Source of the DNA: Saprospiraceae bacterium
GTDB lineage: Bacteria; Bacteroidota; Bacteroidia; Chitinophagales; Saprospiraceae
Direction of reading: 5' to 3'
DNA: 64,000 nt
Assembly (NCBI GenBank): GCA_027488935.1
Contig: JAIYAP010000059.1
Coordinates: 82,842-146,841, forward strand
The translations under genes were made by a program, and so were the position numbers. Positions within the stretch are counted from its first letter, which is position 1; each line of letters opens with the position of its first letter. A model generated the notes under the pieces. The model made no database searches. It saw only the letters and a program-made list of their open reading frames with translations, and had not been told where the DNA came from. Shown piece by piece: positions 1 through 7,216 of this stretch.

Positions 1-905
1 ACAAAAGGTGCATTTTCTTTTGTTAAATCTTTGAATACCAAGGTATTACCACTTGTTGATTCGCTGCCGAAAACACATAGAAAACGTTGGTCGTCGGTAG
101 TGGAGGCGTTAAAAAAACGATCAGGGTGTTTTTTATCATCAAAAACCAGGCGATCTTCGCTTTGAGGCGTTCTGATTTTATGGTACCAAACAGCGCCAAA
201 ATTATTCGCGCCCTTTAATTCATCCCCTTTTTTGGGTTCCGGGTAGCGGGTATAATAAAAACCGTCGCCTTGCCAGGCAATGCTGGTAAACTTTGCCCAT
301 TCAATTTTATCGTCGAGCAGTTGACCGTTTTGCAGGTCTTTGATCAGGATGCTGCGCCAATCGGAACCGCCTTTCGACACGGCATAGGCCATGTAACGAC
401 CATCTTTCGAAAAATCAAATTCTTGCAACGAGGCAGTACCGTCCGTGCTGAACGTATTGGGGTCGAGCACCACTTGTGCATCGCCTTCTAATTTATCCTG
501 GTCATACAACACACTTTGGTTTTGTAAACCATCGTTTTTAAAAAAGTAGTACTTTCCGGCCTTCTTGAAGGGATTTCCGAATTTTTCGTAATCGAAAATT
601 TTCGAAAGGCGGGTTTTAATTTGTGTGCGATAAGGAATTTGGCTAAGGTATCCGAACGTTACCAGGTTTTGTTTTTGTACCCATTCTTTGGTTTCGGCGC
701 TTTGATCGTCCTCCAGCCAACGGTAGGGATCTTTTACGAGGGTACTGAAATAATTATCAGACACCATCGTATCCTTGCGGGCAAAAGGGTAAGTAATTGG
801 AATTTGTTTGAAATCCATGGTTTGTTTGTTCGTTTTAAGTCCAGAAGTAGTACAAGCGGTGACAAAAAACAAGGTGATCCAACAGGTAAAATGAAATATT
901 TTCAT
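1..905 (-). CDS. Prolyl oligopeptidase family lipoprotein (S9A), 5' part only
   Basis: The gene runs off the left edge of the window; 301 N-terminal residues are visible. I take the ATG at 905-903. The protein begins with a lipoprotein signal (hydrophobic stretch ending in VTAC, Cys18), so it is probably anchored in the periplasm or outer membrane. The motif DPYRWLED followed by a helix with KEWVQKQN is typical of the N-terminus of S9A prolyl oligopeptidases, which cut short proline-containing peptides. The rest of the visible part reads as the start of the seven-bladed propeller (for example FDFSKDGRYMAYAVSKGGSDW). The catalytic Ser-Asp-His domain lies outside the window, so activity cannot be judged. 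A TACTTTAG box on the minus strand at 931-924 is a near match to the Bacteroidota -7 element and fits this start. The neighbouring gene is divergent. Confidence 0.9.
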   Translation of the reverse strand, partial: MKIFHFTCWITLFFVTACTTSGLKTNKQTMDFKQIPITYPFARKDTMVSDNYFSTLVKDPYRWLEDDQSAETKEWVQKQNLVTFGYLSQIPYRTQIKTRLSKIFDYEKFGNPFKKAGKYYFFKNDGLQNQSVLYDQDKLEGDAQVVLDPNTFSTDGTASLQEFDFSKDGRYMAYAVSKGGSDWRSILIKDLQNGQLLDDKIEWAKFTSIAWQGDGFYYTRYPEPKKGDELKGANNFGAVWYHKIRTPQSEDRLVFDDKKHPDRFFNASTTDDQRFLCVFGSESTSGNTLVFKDLTKENAPF

Positions 906-994
906 AGTTTCTTAACTTTGGCGCTAAAGTAGCATTAAACGCACTTTTTTGAACAATTCAGGCATTTCCTTTTGCCCAAAAAATATCCGATACA

Positions 995-2143
995 ATGATT
1001 TTGAATGTAAAATTACGCATTATTCTTTTGTTTTGTCTGAGTAGCCTGTCGCTATCTGCGCAATTCAATTGGTTACAAACCGCACAAACCCTGGCGCCGC
1101 TGCCGTTTCCGGACGCTTTGCCGCCTGCTGTTATGACCGAATTCAGCAATGCTTTGCAGGTGCGGGCCAAATTTTTATTGGATACGTCGCTCACACGCAA
1201 TGCCCAGGCAGCCATTGCGCGCGCCGAGGCGGAGGTGTCTTTTAACAATGCAAAAAACGATTCCACCAGCGCAAAAGCAGATATAGACGCCCTCGCAACC
1301 CGCTTGAAAGCAACAAAATCACTGGAAACCAATACCAAAAAACAGCAAAAACTGGCAGAAAAATCCCTCGCCAATGCGGAAGCGCTGTTGCAGATGGATT
1401 CCCTGCAACAAGCCAAAAACGTGAAAAGGTGTTGGCAATCGGTCGAAAAAACATTTCTGGCCTTGTTTCCGCCTGCTCCTATCGAAAAAACGGCTATCGA
1501 AACAACACCCAGCGCCGATTCGACCGTGGTTGACAGCAGCCGAATGGTAAAAAACACGGAACCCGAAAAGAAAAAAACGAAAATTACCGAAAAATCAGGC
1601 CCGGTATATAAAGTTTACAAAGCAGAAGAAGATGTAATGCTTAATCCGCCTCAAGCGCCTTGTGTACTGGCAGCACAAAGTAAAGACGAGTTTTCGGGCG
1701 AAATACGCAAGGAAACTCAACGCTCGGAAATTTTACGGTACACCAATCCCATGTTGCGGACATACATGCAAGGGAAAACACATATATTGTGCGAAACTTC
1801 TTTGTCCAGTGCCGGCCCGGCGATGTTTTTGAACCTGGTTTTTATCATTCAGGACCCGGCCGCTAAAAAATCGTTTGGCGGCATTGCAAAAAACAGCGCG
1901 GTCATATTAAAATTTGTAGACGGCACGACCCTCTCTTTGTACACGCCGCGGGGAGATGAGGGTAATTTTGATCCAAGCGGGCAAATTGCTACTTTTCGGG
2001 GGCAATACGAATTGGATAAAAGTTTTTTGAAAAAACTACGCACCACCGAACTGGATAAAATCCGCATGGCCTGGGCAACGGGTTACGAAGATTATGAAGT
2101 GCAACAAATTGACCTGCTGATGCGCCTTGCAAAATGTTTGTAG
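995..2143 (+). CDS. Secreted protein of unknown function with coiled coil
   Basis: I do not recognise this 382-residue protein. It begins with a clear Sec signal peptide (hydrophobic core IILLFCLSSLSLSA, probable cleavage before QFNW). Residues about 60-155 are Ala/Lys/Gln-rich and look like a long helix or coiled coil. A Ser/Thr/Lys-rich linker follows at about 160-210. The C-terminal 170 residues look like a compact mixed domain (GPAMFLNLVFIIQD, GTTLSLYTPRGDEG, YELDKSFLKKL) that may bind or sense something at the envelope. It is the first gene of a same-strand run with the genes at 2191, 2637 and 4446, with gaps of 47, 26 and 3 bases, so an operon is likely. There is no lipobox and no T9SS tail, so a periplasmic location is the simplest guess. 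Confidence 0.75.
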   Translation: MILNVKLRIILLFCLSSLSLSAQFNWLQTAQTLAPLPFPDALPPAVMTEFSNALQVRAKFLLDTSLTRNAQAAIARAEAEVSFNNAKNDSTSAKADIDALATRLKATKSLETNTKKQQKLAEKSLANAEALLQMDSLQQAKNVKRCWQSVEKTFLALFPPAPIEKTAIETTPSADSTVVDSSRMVKNTEPEKKKTKITEKSGPVYKVYKAEEDVMLNPPQAPCVLAAQSKDEFSGEIRKETQRSEILRYTNPMLRTYMQGKTHILCETSLSSAGPAMFLNLVFIIQDPAAKKSFGGIAKNSAVILKFVDGTTLSLYTPRGDEGNFDPSGQIATFRGQYELDKSFLKKLRTTELDKIRMAWATGYEDYEVQQIDLLMRLAKCL

Positions 2144-2190
2144 GTCCAAAAAAGTAAAACCAACCAAATTTTTGAATAAATTGACACCTT

Positions 2191-2610
2191 ATGCCACTTG
2201 AAAACACCCTTATTTACGACCCTGCGAATGCACAGGCTAGCGCACAATTTGACCAGATTTTGCGGGATGAAACCATTCTGTTGATTGTGTTGGGGAAAGA
2301 TGCCATTGCCACCCAAACCGTACACGAAGGCGATAACCAGGCCAACCAGTCGCCTTTTGGGGTAAAACGCCGGGTACTTTGGCTACCCGATCACCTGGTA
2401 GAAAAAAGCCGCTGCATGGCTATTTTGCAAACCTTAACCACTTTTGATCCGACGATGTATGAAAAAGTCACCGCTTTTTCCGTAAAACCCGTTTCTGATA
2501 AAGCGGCTGATGTGTTGCTGCCCGAAGAAATGCCCGACGAGATCTCCATGCTCCTCCGCATCAAACGTGCCTTCGCGCGTGCGGGCCAGGATTTGCGGAT
2601 TGACCTTTAA
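2191..2610 (+). CDS. Small cytoplasmic protein of unknown function
   Basis: The product has 139 residues, no signal peptide and no membrane segment. I do not recognise the family. It has an alternating strand/helix look: DETILLIVLGKDA (strand), a turn with HEGDNQANQSPFG, then KRRVLWLPDHL, and a C-terminal helix with MLLRIKRAFARAGQDL. It sits between two genes for secreted proteins of unknown function, with 47 and 26 bases separating them, so it is probably co-transcribed and may be a partner or regulator of those envelope proteins. The function is open; the reading frame itself is supported by its tight placement and by codon use like that of its neighbours. Confidence 0.7.
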   Translation: MPLENTLIYDPANAQASAQFDQILRDETILLIVLGKDAIATQTVHEGDNQANQSPFGVKRRVLWLPDHLVEKSRCMAILQTLTTFDPTMYEKVTAFSVKPVSDKAADVLLPEEMPDEISMLLRIKRAFARAGQDLRIDL

Positions 2611-2636
2611 AACTGCCAAAATTTAACCCACTTCCG

Positions 2637-4442
2637 ATGAAACAAATACTACCATGTTTGTTCCTGCTGCTTTCGATTGTATTGCAGGCACAACAACAAA
2701 AGCCCGTAAATGTACCAGCGCCCATCTTGCGTGTGTACGAATCGAGTCGGTATAATCCAGCCAATCCGAACGAAAACCTGTTGGGGAAAGACGGTATCGT
2801 TGAAATAAACGGCACCCTGTTGCTGCTGCTCGATCGAGATGCGATTCGCAAGGAAATGCAAGCCTATGCCGGGGTGCAAGCCGCCGATATTCGCCTGGTT
2901 TCCAAGTACAAACGCATTTTGGAGCAAAAAACAAAAACCTTGCAATTGCTACAGGAAGGGTTGGCTGCCTCCAATGGCCGACCTGACTACCAAAAACTAA
3001 ATGCGCTTTCGGGCTTGATGGATGAGTTTTACACCACCCTGTTGTCTGATCCGGAACTACGGTCCATGGCCGATAAAGCCAATAAAGAATACCGGCAAAA
3101 AGTAGCAGCGCAACTAATTGATCCGAATTCGTACACCGACGACATGTATTTTGTCGAATATTTTGGTCAGGCGGCTAAAGCGGTATTGGATCGGATTCAA
3201 AGTGCCGAATCGGTGCGGTTTAAACTGGCGGGCAAATTAAAGTTTGATAGTGGCCTGAGTAATCCAGTGCACCTGGGCGATGATTTTGATGAAATTCCGG
3301 AAGAGAACTATGTCGTTCCACGTTGGGTATTTTCCTTGTCGGAAGATCAAAAAGAAGAATTGCGGGCCGTGGCGCAACTGTCCAACCAACTGGACTCATT
3401 GCGGATTAAAAGTTTAAAAGATGCTAAAAACGCATTTTTTGATGTGTTTTCTTCCCGCGCTTGCTTTGACAACATCAAACGCGACCTGGATTCCTTGCCT
3501 TTTTTGGTTAAAGGCATGGCCGATACCCTTGGTCGGCGTGCCATGGCCATCATCAAACCCTTGCAAGATCAATTTATTTCCGTGCAAACCCAGTACCTCG
3601 GCGTACCCAATACGGCAGCGGGGATCAATAACATGGAGCAACTGTCGGGCTTTAACAATCAACTCGAACTGCTCAACAATAGCACCGTCAGTTTTTTTAA
3701 AAACCTGCCTTTGATGTTGCAGCAGGTGCCCAATGAATTAAAAGCCACCCCGCAAGTACAGCATTTATTGAATTTGCGGGATTCTTGCTCCCTGCAGGTC
3801 AGACGCGATTTGAACCGCTTTGAAGTGCTGTACAATGCCATCAAAACTGGGTATGGCGGTGCCAATGCAGAGCAGGAGTTCAATAATTCCATCACGGACA
3901 AAGTGCGTCGCCTCGCGATTGGTGACATTCCCGAGGAATCATTTGTAGACCTCACCCGCACTGGAAAACGACAAAATGGCGATGTGCTGGTATTGCAGGC
4001 GCAGGTTATGCTCGATCAAACAGCCAGCAACAACAAACCCAATACTATTTTTCGGCAGGAATTGACCTTGCAACAAATCAAAATGTATTCGGAAGTAAAG
4101 GTGAATATGATCCTGGCCAATCCGACGATTAGCGTACCTGGATTGAATAAAAACTTTGTTTTTGCGCCTTCGTATAGCATTTTATTGCGCAAAGGCAGTC
4201 GAAAAAGCCAGTTTTACAACGAATTCATCAATATTGGGGTTGGTTTGAATATTTCGGCGCCCGATTTCAATTTGGATGGTACGCCGGAGTTTGGTGCAGC
4301 CTTTGCCGTATCTGCGATCAAAGACATCATTAGTGCAGGCTATGGCTATAATTTTGGCACCGATGCACCTTATTTTTTTATTGGATTCCGGGTGCCTTTT
4401 GCTTCGGCAGCGCTCCCGATCTTAAACAATGTAGAAAAATAG
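2637..4442 (+). CDS. Secreted or outer-membrane protein of unknown function
   Basis: The 601-residue product starts with a signal peptide (LPCLFLLLSIVLQA, cleavage probably before QQQKP). The body, residues about 60-420, is mostly helical and charged, with several heptad-like stretches (KRILEQKTKTLQLLQEGL, SNQLDSLRIKSLKDAK). The last 120 residues change character to alternating hydrophobic/aromatic strands (FINIGVGLNISAPDF, FGAAFAVSAIKDIISAG, APYFFIGFRVPF), which resembles a small beta-barrel or beta-sandwich at the outer membrane. I do not recognise the family. It follows the 139-residue gene by 26 bases and is followed by the MOSC gene after 3 bases, so it shares their transcript. An envelope role together with the 995 gene product is an inference from context. 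Confidence 0.75.
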   Translation: MKQILPCLFLLLSIVLQAQQQKPVNVPAPILRVYESSRYNPANPNENLLGKDGIVEINGTLLLLLDRDAIRKEMQAYAGVQAADIRLVSKYKRILEQKTKTLQLLQEGLAASNGRPDYQKLNALSGLMDEFYTTLLSDPELRSMADKANKEYRQKVAAQLIDPNSYTDDMYFVEYFGQAAKAVLDRIQSAESVRFKLAGKLKFDSGLSNPVHLGDDFDEIPEENYVVPRWVFSLSEDQKEELRAVAQLSNQLDSLRIKSLKDAKNAFFDVFSSRACFDNIKRDLDSLPFLVKGMADTLGRRAMAIIKPLQDQFISVQTQYLGVPNTAAGINNMEQLSGFNNQLELLNNSTVSFFKNLPLMLQQVPNELKATPQVQHLLNLRDSCSLQVRRDLNRFEVLYNAIKTGYGGANAEQEFNNSITDKVRRLAIGDIPEESFVDLTRTGKRQNGDVLVLQAQVMLDQTASNNKPNTIFRQELTLQQIKMYSEVKVNMILANPTISVPGLNKNFVFAPSYSILLRKGSRKSQFYNEFINIGVGLNISAPDFNLDGTPEFGAAFAVSAIKDIISAGYGYNFGTDAPYFFIGFRVPFASAALPILNNVEK

Positions 4443-4445
4443 GCC

Positions 4446-5258
4446 ATGTACCAACTCACCGAAATCAATGTTTTTCCGATAAAATCGCTGGGCGGTTGTA
4501 CGCTGACAGAAGCTGTGGTGGAGCCGCGTGGACTCCAATACGACCGCCGCTGGATGTTGATCGATCCGAACGGCAAATTTGTTACGCAACGAGAAATTGC
4601 GGCCATGACCCAATTGAAAACGGCCATTGCTCCGCCATTTTTGGAAATTCACAACCAGCAAAATCCGCAAGACAGCCTGCAGATTGCTTTAGTGCCTACG
4701 TTGGAATCGATGGAAAAACGTTCGGTAAGCGTTTGGGACGACACTTGTATGGCGCATGTGTATCCTAAAGATGTAAACGATTGGTTTTCAGATCAACTTG
4801 GCACAGAACTTTGCCTTGTTTACATGTCCGATGCCAGTAGCCGCCAGGCAGATGAAAAATATGCGCCAAAAGGGCAATATGTGAGTTTTGCCGACGGATT
4901 TCCGTATTTACTGATCGGCGAAGCATCTTTAACAGATTTGAACCAACGCCTAGAGGAACCTGTCCCCATGAATCGTTTTAGGCCCAATTTGGTTTTTAGC
5001 GGAGGGGAGGCTTATGAAGAAGATCAATGGAGCGATTTCAGGATCGGTTCAATTGCATTTCGAGGCGTAAAACCTTGTGGCCGCTGCATCATTATTACGA
5101 CGGATCAAAATACGGGTATTCGGAGTAAAGAGCCCTTAAAGACCTTGGCAAGTTATCGGCAAGAAAACAACAGGATATTATTTGGACAAAATGTACTATT
5201 GACGGCGGGTGAGACGGGTGCGATTATCCGAACGGGAGACCAGATTTATCGGTTATAA
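4446..5258 (+). CDS. MOSC domain protein (mARC/YcbX-like)
   Basis: The 270-residue protein has the two-domain plan of the mARC/YcbX group: an N-terminal MOSC beta-barrel domain (starting EINVFPIKSLGGC and containing GLQYDRRWMLID) and a C-terminal MOSC domain with RFRPNLVFSG and KPCGRCIIITTDQNTG. In this family the cysteine of the PCGRC region ligates the molybdenum cofactor and the enzymes reduce N-hydroxylated compounds or handle sulfur. It lacks the ferredoxin domain of E. coli YcbX, so it would need a separate electron donor. The gene follows the 2637 gene after 3 bases. Its stop codon touches the convergent ribA stop without any spacer (TTATAA at 5253-5258). Confidence 0.88.
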   Translation: MYQLTEINVFPIKSLGGCTLTEAVVEPRGLQYDRRWMLIDPNGKFVTQREIAAMTQLKTAIAPPFLEIHNQQNPQDSLQIALVPTLESMEKRSVSVWDDTCMAHVYPKDVNDWFSDQLGTELCLVYMSDASSRQADEKYAPKGQYVSFADGFPYLLIGEASLTDLNQRLEEPVPMNRFRPNLVFSGGEAYEEDQWSDFRIGSIAFRGVKPCGRCIIITTDQNTGIRSKEPLKTLASYRQENNRILFGQNVLLTAGETGAIIRTGDQIYRL

Positions 5259-5858
5259 TACCTCGCCCATTAAATGGCCCATTAAATCTGCTTTGGTTTT
5301 GAGGTAATTCCGACTTTCGGCCTGAGGCGCAATTAAAATAGGCATACGCTCTACCACCTCAATACCTGCGCGTTGCAAGGCAAGCACTTTATCGGGGTTG
5401 TTGGTGAGTAACCGAACTGATTGGATACCTAAATCGCGCAGGATAAAAATAGCGGCGTCGTACTGTCGGGCATCGGCATCAAAGCCCAGGTGGGTGTTGG
5501 CGTCAATGGTATTCAGCCCGGCATCTTGTAAATTATAGGCCTTTAATTTGTGAATCAGGCCGATGCCACGACCTTCCTGGCGCAGGTAAATGACTACCCC
5601 ACCCTGCGCTGCCGTTAATTGAAGGGCGGTTTGCAACTGTTCGCCACAATCGCAGCGTTTGGAGCCAAAAACATCGCCGGTCATACATTCGGAATGAATA
5701 CGCAAGGTCACAGGTTGTTGGGCATCGAAGCCATCGGCGACCATAGCAATGTCCGGCATCCGGTCTTCGGAGGTATCGGCATAGGTAATCATATTAAAAT
5801 CTCCCAAATTTGTTGGGATACGGGCTTCGGCCTGGCGTTTGAGCTGCAGTTCGCGCAT
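5253..5858 (-). CDS. ribA: GTP cyclohydrolase II
   Basis: The 201-residue protein catalyses the first step of riboflavin synthesis, GTP to the diaminopyrimidine with release of formate and pyrophosphate. Visible signatures are the zinc-binding cysteines (HSECMTGDVFGSKRCDCG), the RQEGRGIGL loop, DANTHLGF and LLTNNPDK. Its length fits a stand-alone GTP cyclohydrolase II rather than the RibBA fusion. I chose the start at 5858 (MRELQLKRQ) over the upstream in-frame ATG at 5942 because an exact -7 element lies between them on the minus strand at 5884-5877, giving a leader of about 12-15 bases. No FMN riboswitch-like leader fits in that space. It converges on the MOSC gene with abutting stop codons. 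Confidence 0.95.
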   Translation of the reverse strand: MRELQLKRQAEARIPTNLGDFNMITYADTSEDRMPDIAMVADGFDAQQPVTLRIHSECMTGDVFGSKRCDCGEQLQTALQLTAAQGGVVIYLRQEGRGIGLIHKLKAYNLQDAGLNTIDANTHLGFDADARQYDAAIFILRDLGIQSVRLLTNNPDKVLALQRAGIEVVERMPILIAPQAESRNYLKTKADLMGHLMGEVL

Positions 5859-5876
5859 GTTCCTCGAATTTCGCCG

Positions 5877-5884
5877 CAAAATTA
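5877..5884 (-). promoter_or_regulatory. -7 promoter element of ribA
   Basis: TAATTTTG on the minus strand is an exact match to the Bacteroidota consensus TAnnTTTG, 18 bases upstream of the ribA ATG. It decides the start: the longer reading frame would begin upstream of the promoter. Confidence 0.6.
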
Positions 5885-6045
5885 CTTCTATTTGGCGGTC
5901 TGAAAGAAAAAACAATGGTTTAGTGAAAAAGTTGTACCACATTTAGGACCACCTGTGAATTATGTAACATATAGCCTGGATTGTGTAAGACTATATTTTC
6001 CAACTGCCAGCACCTTTGTGGTACACCAATTCTAAAACAAACTTT

Positions 6046-6231
6046 ATGCCTTTAGTAACCATTTTACTTGTATTAATCATTGTTGGCGTGTTTCTTTGGC
6101 TCATTAATTCGTATATCCCGATGGATAACAAAATCAAAAGTATCCTCAATGCCGTTGTGGTCATTGTGCTGGTGATTTGGTTGTTGCGGGTATTTGGGTT
6201 GTTGGATGCCATCACAAACGTGCGGATTTAA
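6046..6231 (+). CDS. Small two-helix membrane protein (Thivi_2564-like)
   Basis: This 61-residue protein is almost entirely two hydrophobic helices, residues about 2-22 (VTILLVLIIVGVFLWLI) and 34-53 (ILNAVVVIVLVIWLLRVFG), joined by a short polar turn NSYIPMDNKIK. The pattern INSYIPM..KIK.ILN matches a widespread small membrane protein family I know as Thivi_2564; the function is unknown. I chose the ATG at 6046 because the upstream in-frame codons (MWYTNSKTNF) are polar and unlike the family. The gene stands alone and is divergent from ribA. Confidence 0.75.
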   Translation: MPLVTILLVLIIVGVFLWLINSYIPMDNKIKSILNAVVVIVLVIWLLRVFGLLDAITNVRI

Positions 6232-6404
6232 GGCCTGTTTTCCTTAAAGTATTTTGCCCCAATTAACCGGATTTTAAGTTTAGATTTTACTAAAAACTAG
6301 CAAGCAAGCAGGCTGCTTCGCGTAATTATTTTTATAAATTATCCTGTTTACCTTCAGATTTCCCCCCTTTACCTAGACATTCTGCGTCCTTTATTCCAAG
6401 CCTT

Positions 6405-6412
6405 TACATTTG
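6405..6412 (+). promoter_or_regulatory. -7 promoter element of the 6432 gene
   Basis: TACATTTG is an exact match to TAnnTTTG and lies 19 bases before the ATG of the lipoprotein gene. It overlaps the left half of a perfect palindrome (6408-6423), which suggests that promoter access is controlled. Confidence 0.6.
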
Positions 6413-6423
6413 TTGCAACAAAT
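6408..6423. promoter_or_regulatory. 16-bp perfect palindrome, possible operator
   Basis: ATTTGTTGCAACAAAT reads the same on both strands and covers the end of the -7 element and the expected transcription start of the lipoprotein/outer-membrane barrel operon. A dimeric regulator bound here would block initiation. The regulator is not identified in the window. Confidence 0.45.
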
Positions 6424-6431
6424 CAATTTAC

Positions 6432-7214
6432 ATGACTACGCAACGCATTTTCAGTATTCTTTTACCAGGCATCCTCTTCATTTTCGTAAGCTGTGCGCGC
6501 AAAAGCACTGCCCTTCAAAGCAGTTGGTTGACTCCGGTCGTGGATGGAAAACCCGGTGAATGGACCACGTTTCACCAAGATAAAGATTTCAATTATGCGC
6601 TTGCCAACGATGCGCAATTCCTGTATTTGTGTGTAACCACAAATGATCGCATCAATACCATGAAGATCATGCGCAATGGTCTGCTTATCTGGCTTGATTC
6701 GACCGGCAACACCCTTGAAACACAAGGTATTCGATTCCCGATTCCAGCACAAGACCTTAAACCAAACGAAGGTATGCAACCCGGCGAACGACCCGATACC
6801 AAAATCATGATGGCGCGTTTTCGGGCCAGTAAAAAATCGTTGAGCGCCATCGGATTAAAAGACATACCCGAATTCCCGATGGATTATTATGCTACCCTGG
6901 GCATACAGGCAGTAGCAGATATCGATGATCGCAACATACTTACCCTGGAGTATGCGATTCCTTTTTCACTGCTCAATTGGCAACCGACAGCGAACGCCAA
7001 CATTGGGGTTGGTTTCTTTTTGGAAGCGATGAGCATGCCGGGCGGTGGTGGCGGCAGACCAACTGGAGGCATGCCGCCGGGCGGTGGACCACCAGACGGC
7101 GGATTTGGGGGTGGCCCGGGCGGTGGAATGTCGCCAGGTAGTGGAGACTTTGAAAAAATGTTTGAAGACGTCTTCTTTTGGAGAAAATTTAGTCTGAGTA
7201 AAATAAACAACTAA
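6432..7214 (+). CDS. CBM9-like lipoprotein with Gly/Pro-rich tail
   Basis: The 260-residue protein has a lipoprotein signal ending in FVSC (Cys21). Residues about 35-195 resemble the CBM9-like sugar-binding or cytochrome-associated fold that starts with VDGKPGEWT and has strands such as FLYLCVTTNDRI and LLIWLDSTGNT. Residues about 200-235 are a run of Gly, Pro and Met (GGMPPGGGPPDGG type), followed by an acidic-aromatic end. The next gene starts 2 bases after this stop codon and its product also carries FPGG/GGMP-type stretches at its mature N-terminus, so the two proteins probably work together at the outer membrane. The ligand cannot be read from the sequence. Confidence 0.75.
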   Translation: MTTQRIFSILLPGILFIFVSCARKSTALQSSWLTPVVDGKPGEWTTFHQDKDFNYALANDAQFLYLCVTTNDRINTMKIMRNGLLIWLDSTGNTLETQGIRFPIPAQDLKPNEGMQPGERPDTKIMMARFRASKKSLSAIGLKDIPEFPMDYYATLGIQAVADIDDRNILTLEYAIPFSLLNWQPTANANIGVGFFLEAMSMPGGGGGRPTGGMPPGGGPPDGGFGGGPGGGMSPGSGDFEKMFEDVFFWRKFSLSKINN

Positions 7215-7216
7215 AA

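Noticed and set aside
5859..6045. An FMN riboswitch upstream of ribA
   Set aside because: The -7 element lies 18 bases before the ATG, leaving no room for an aptamer of more than 100 nt in the leader.
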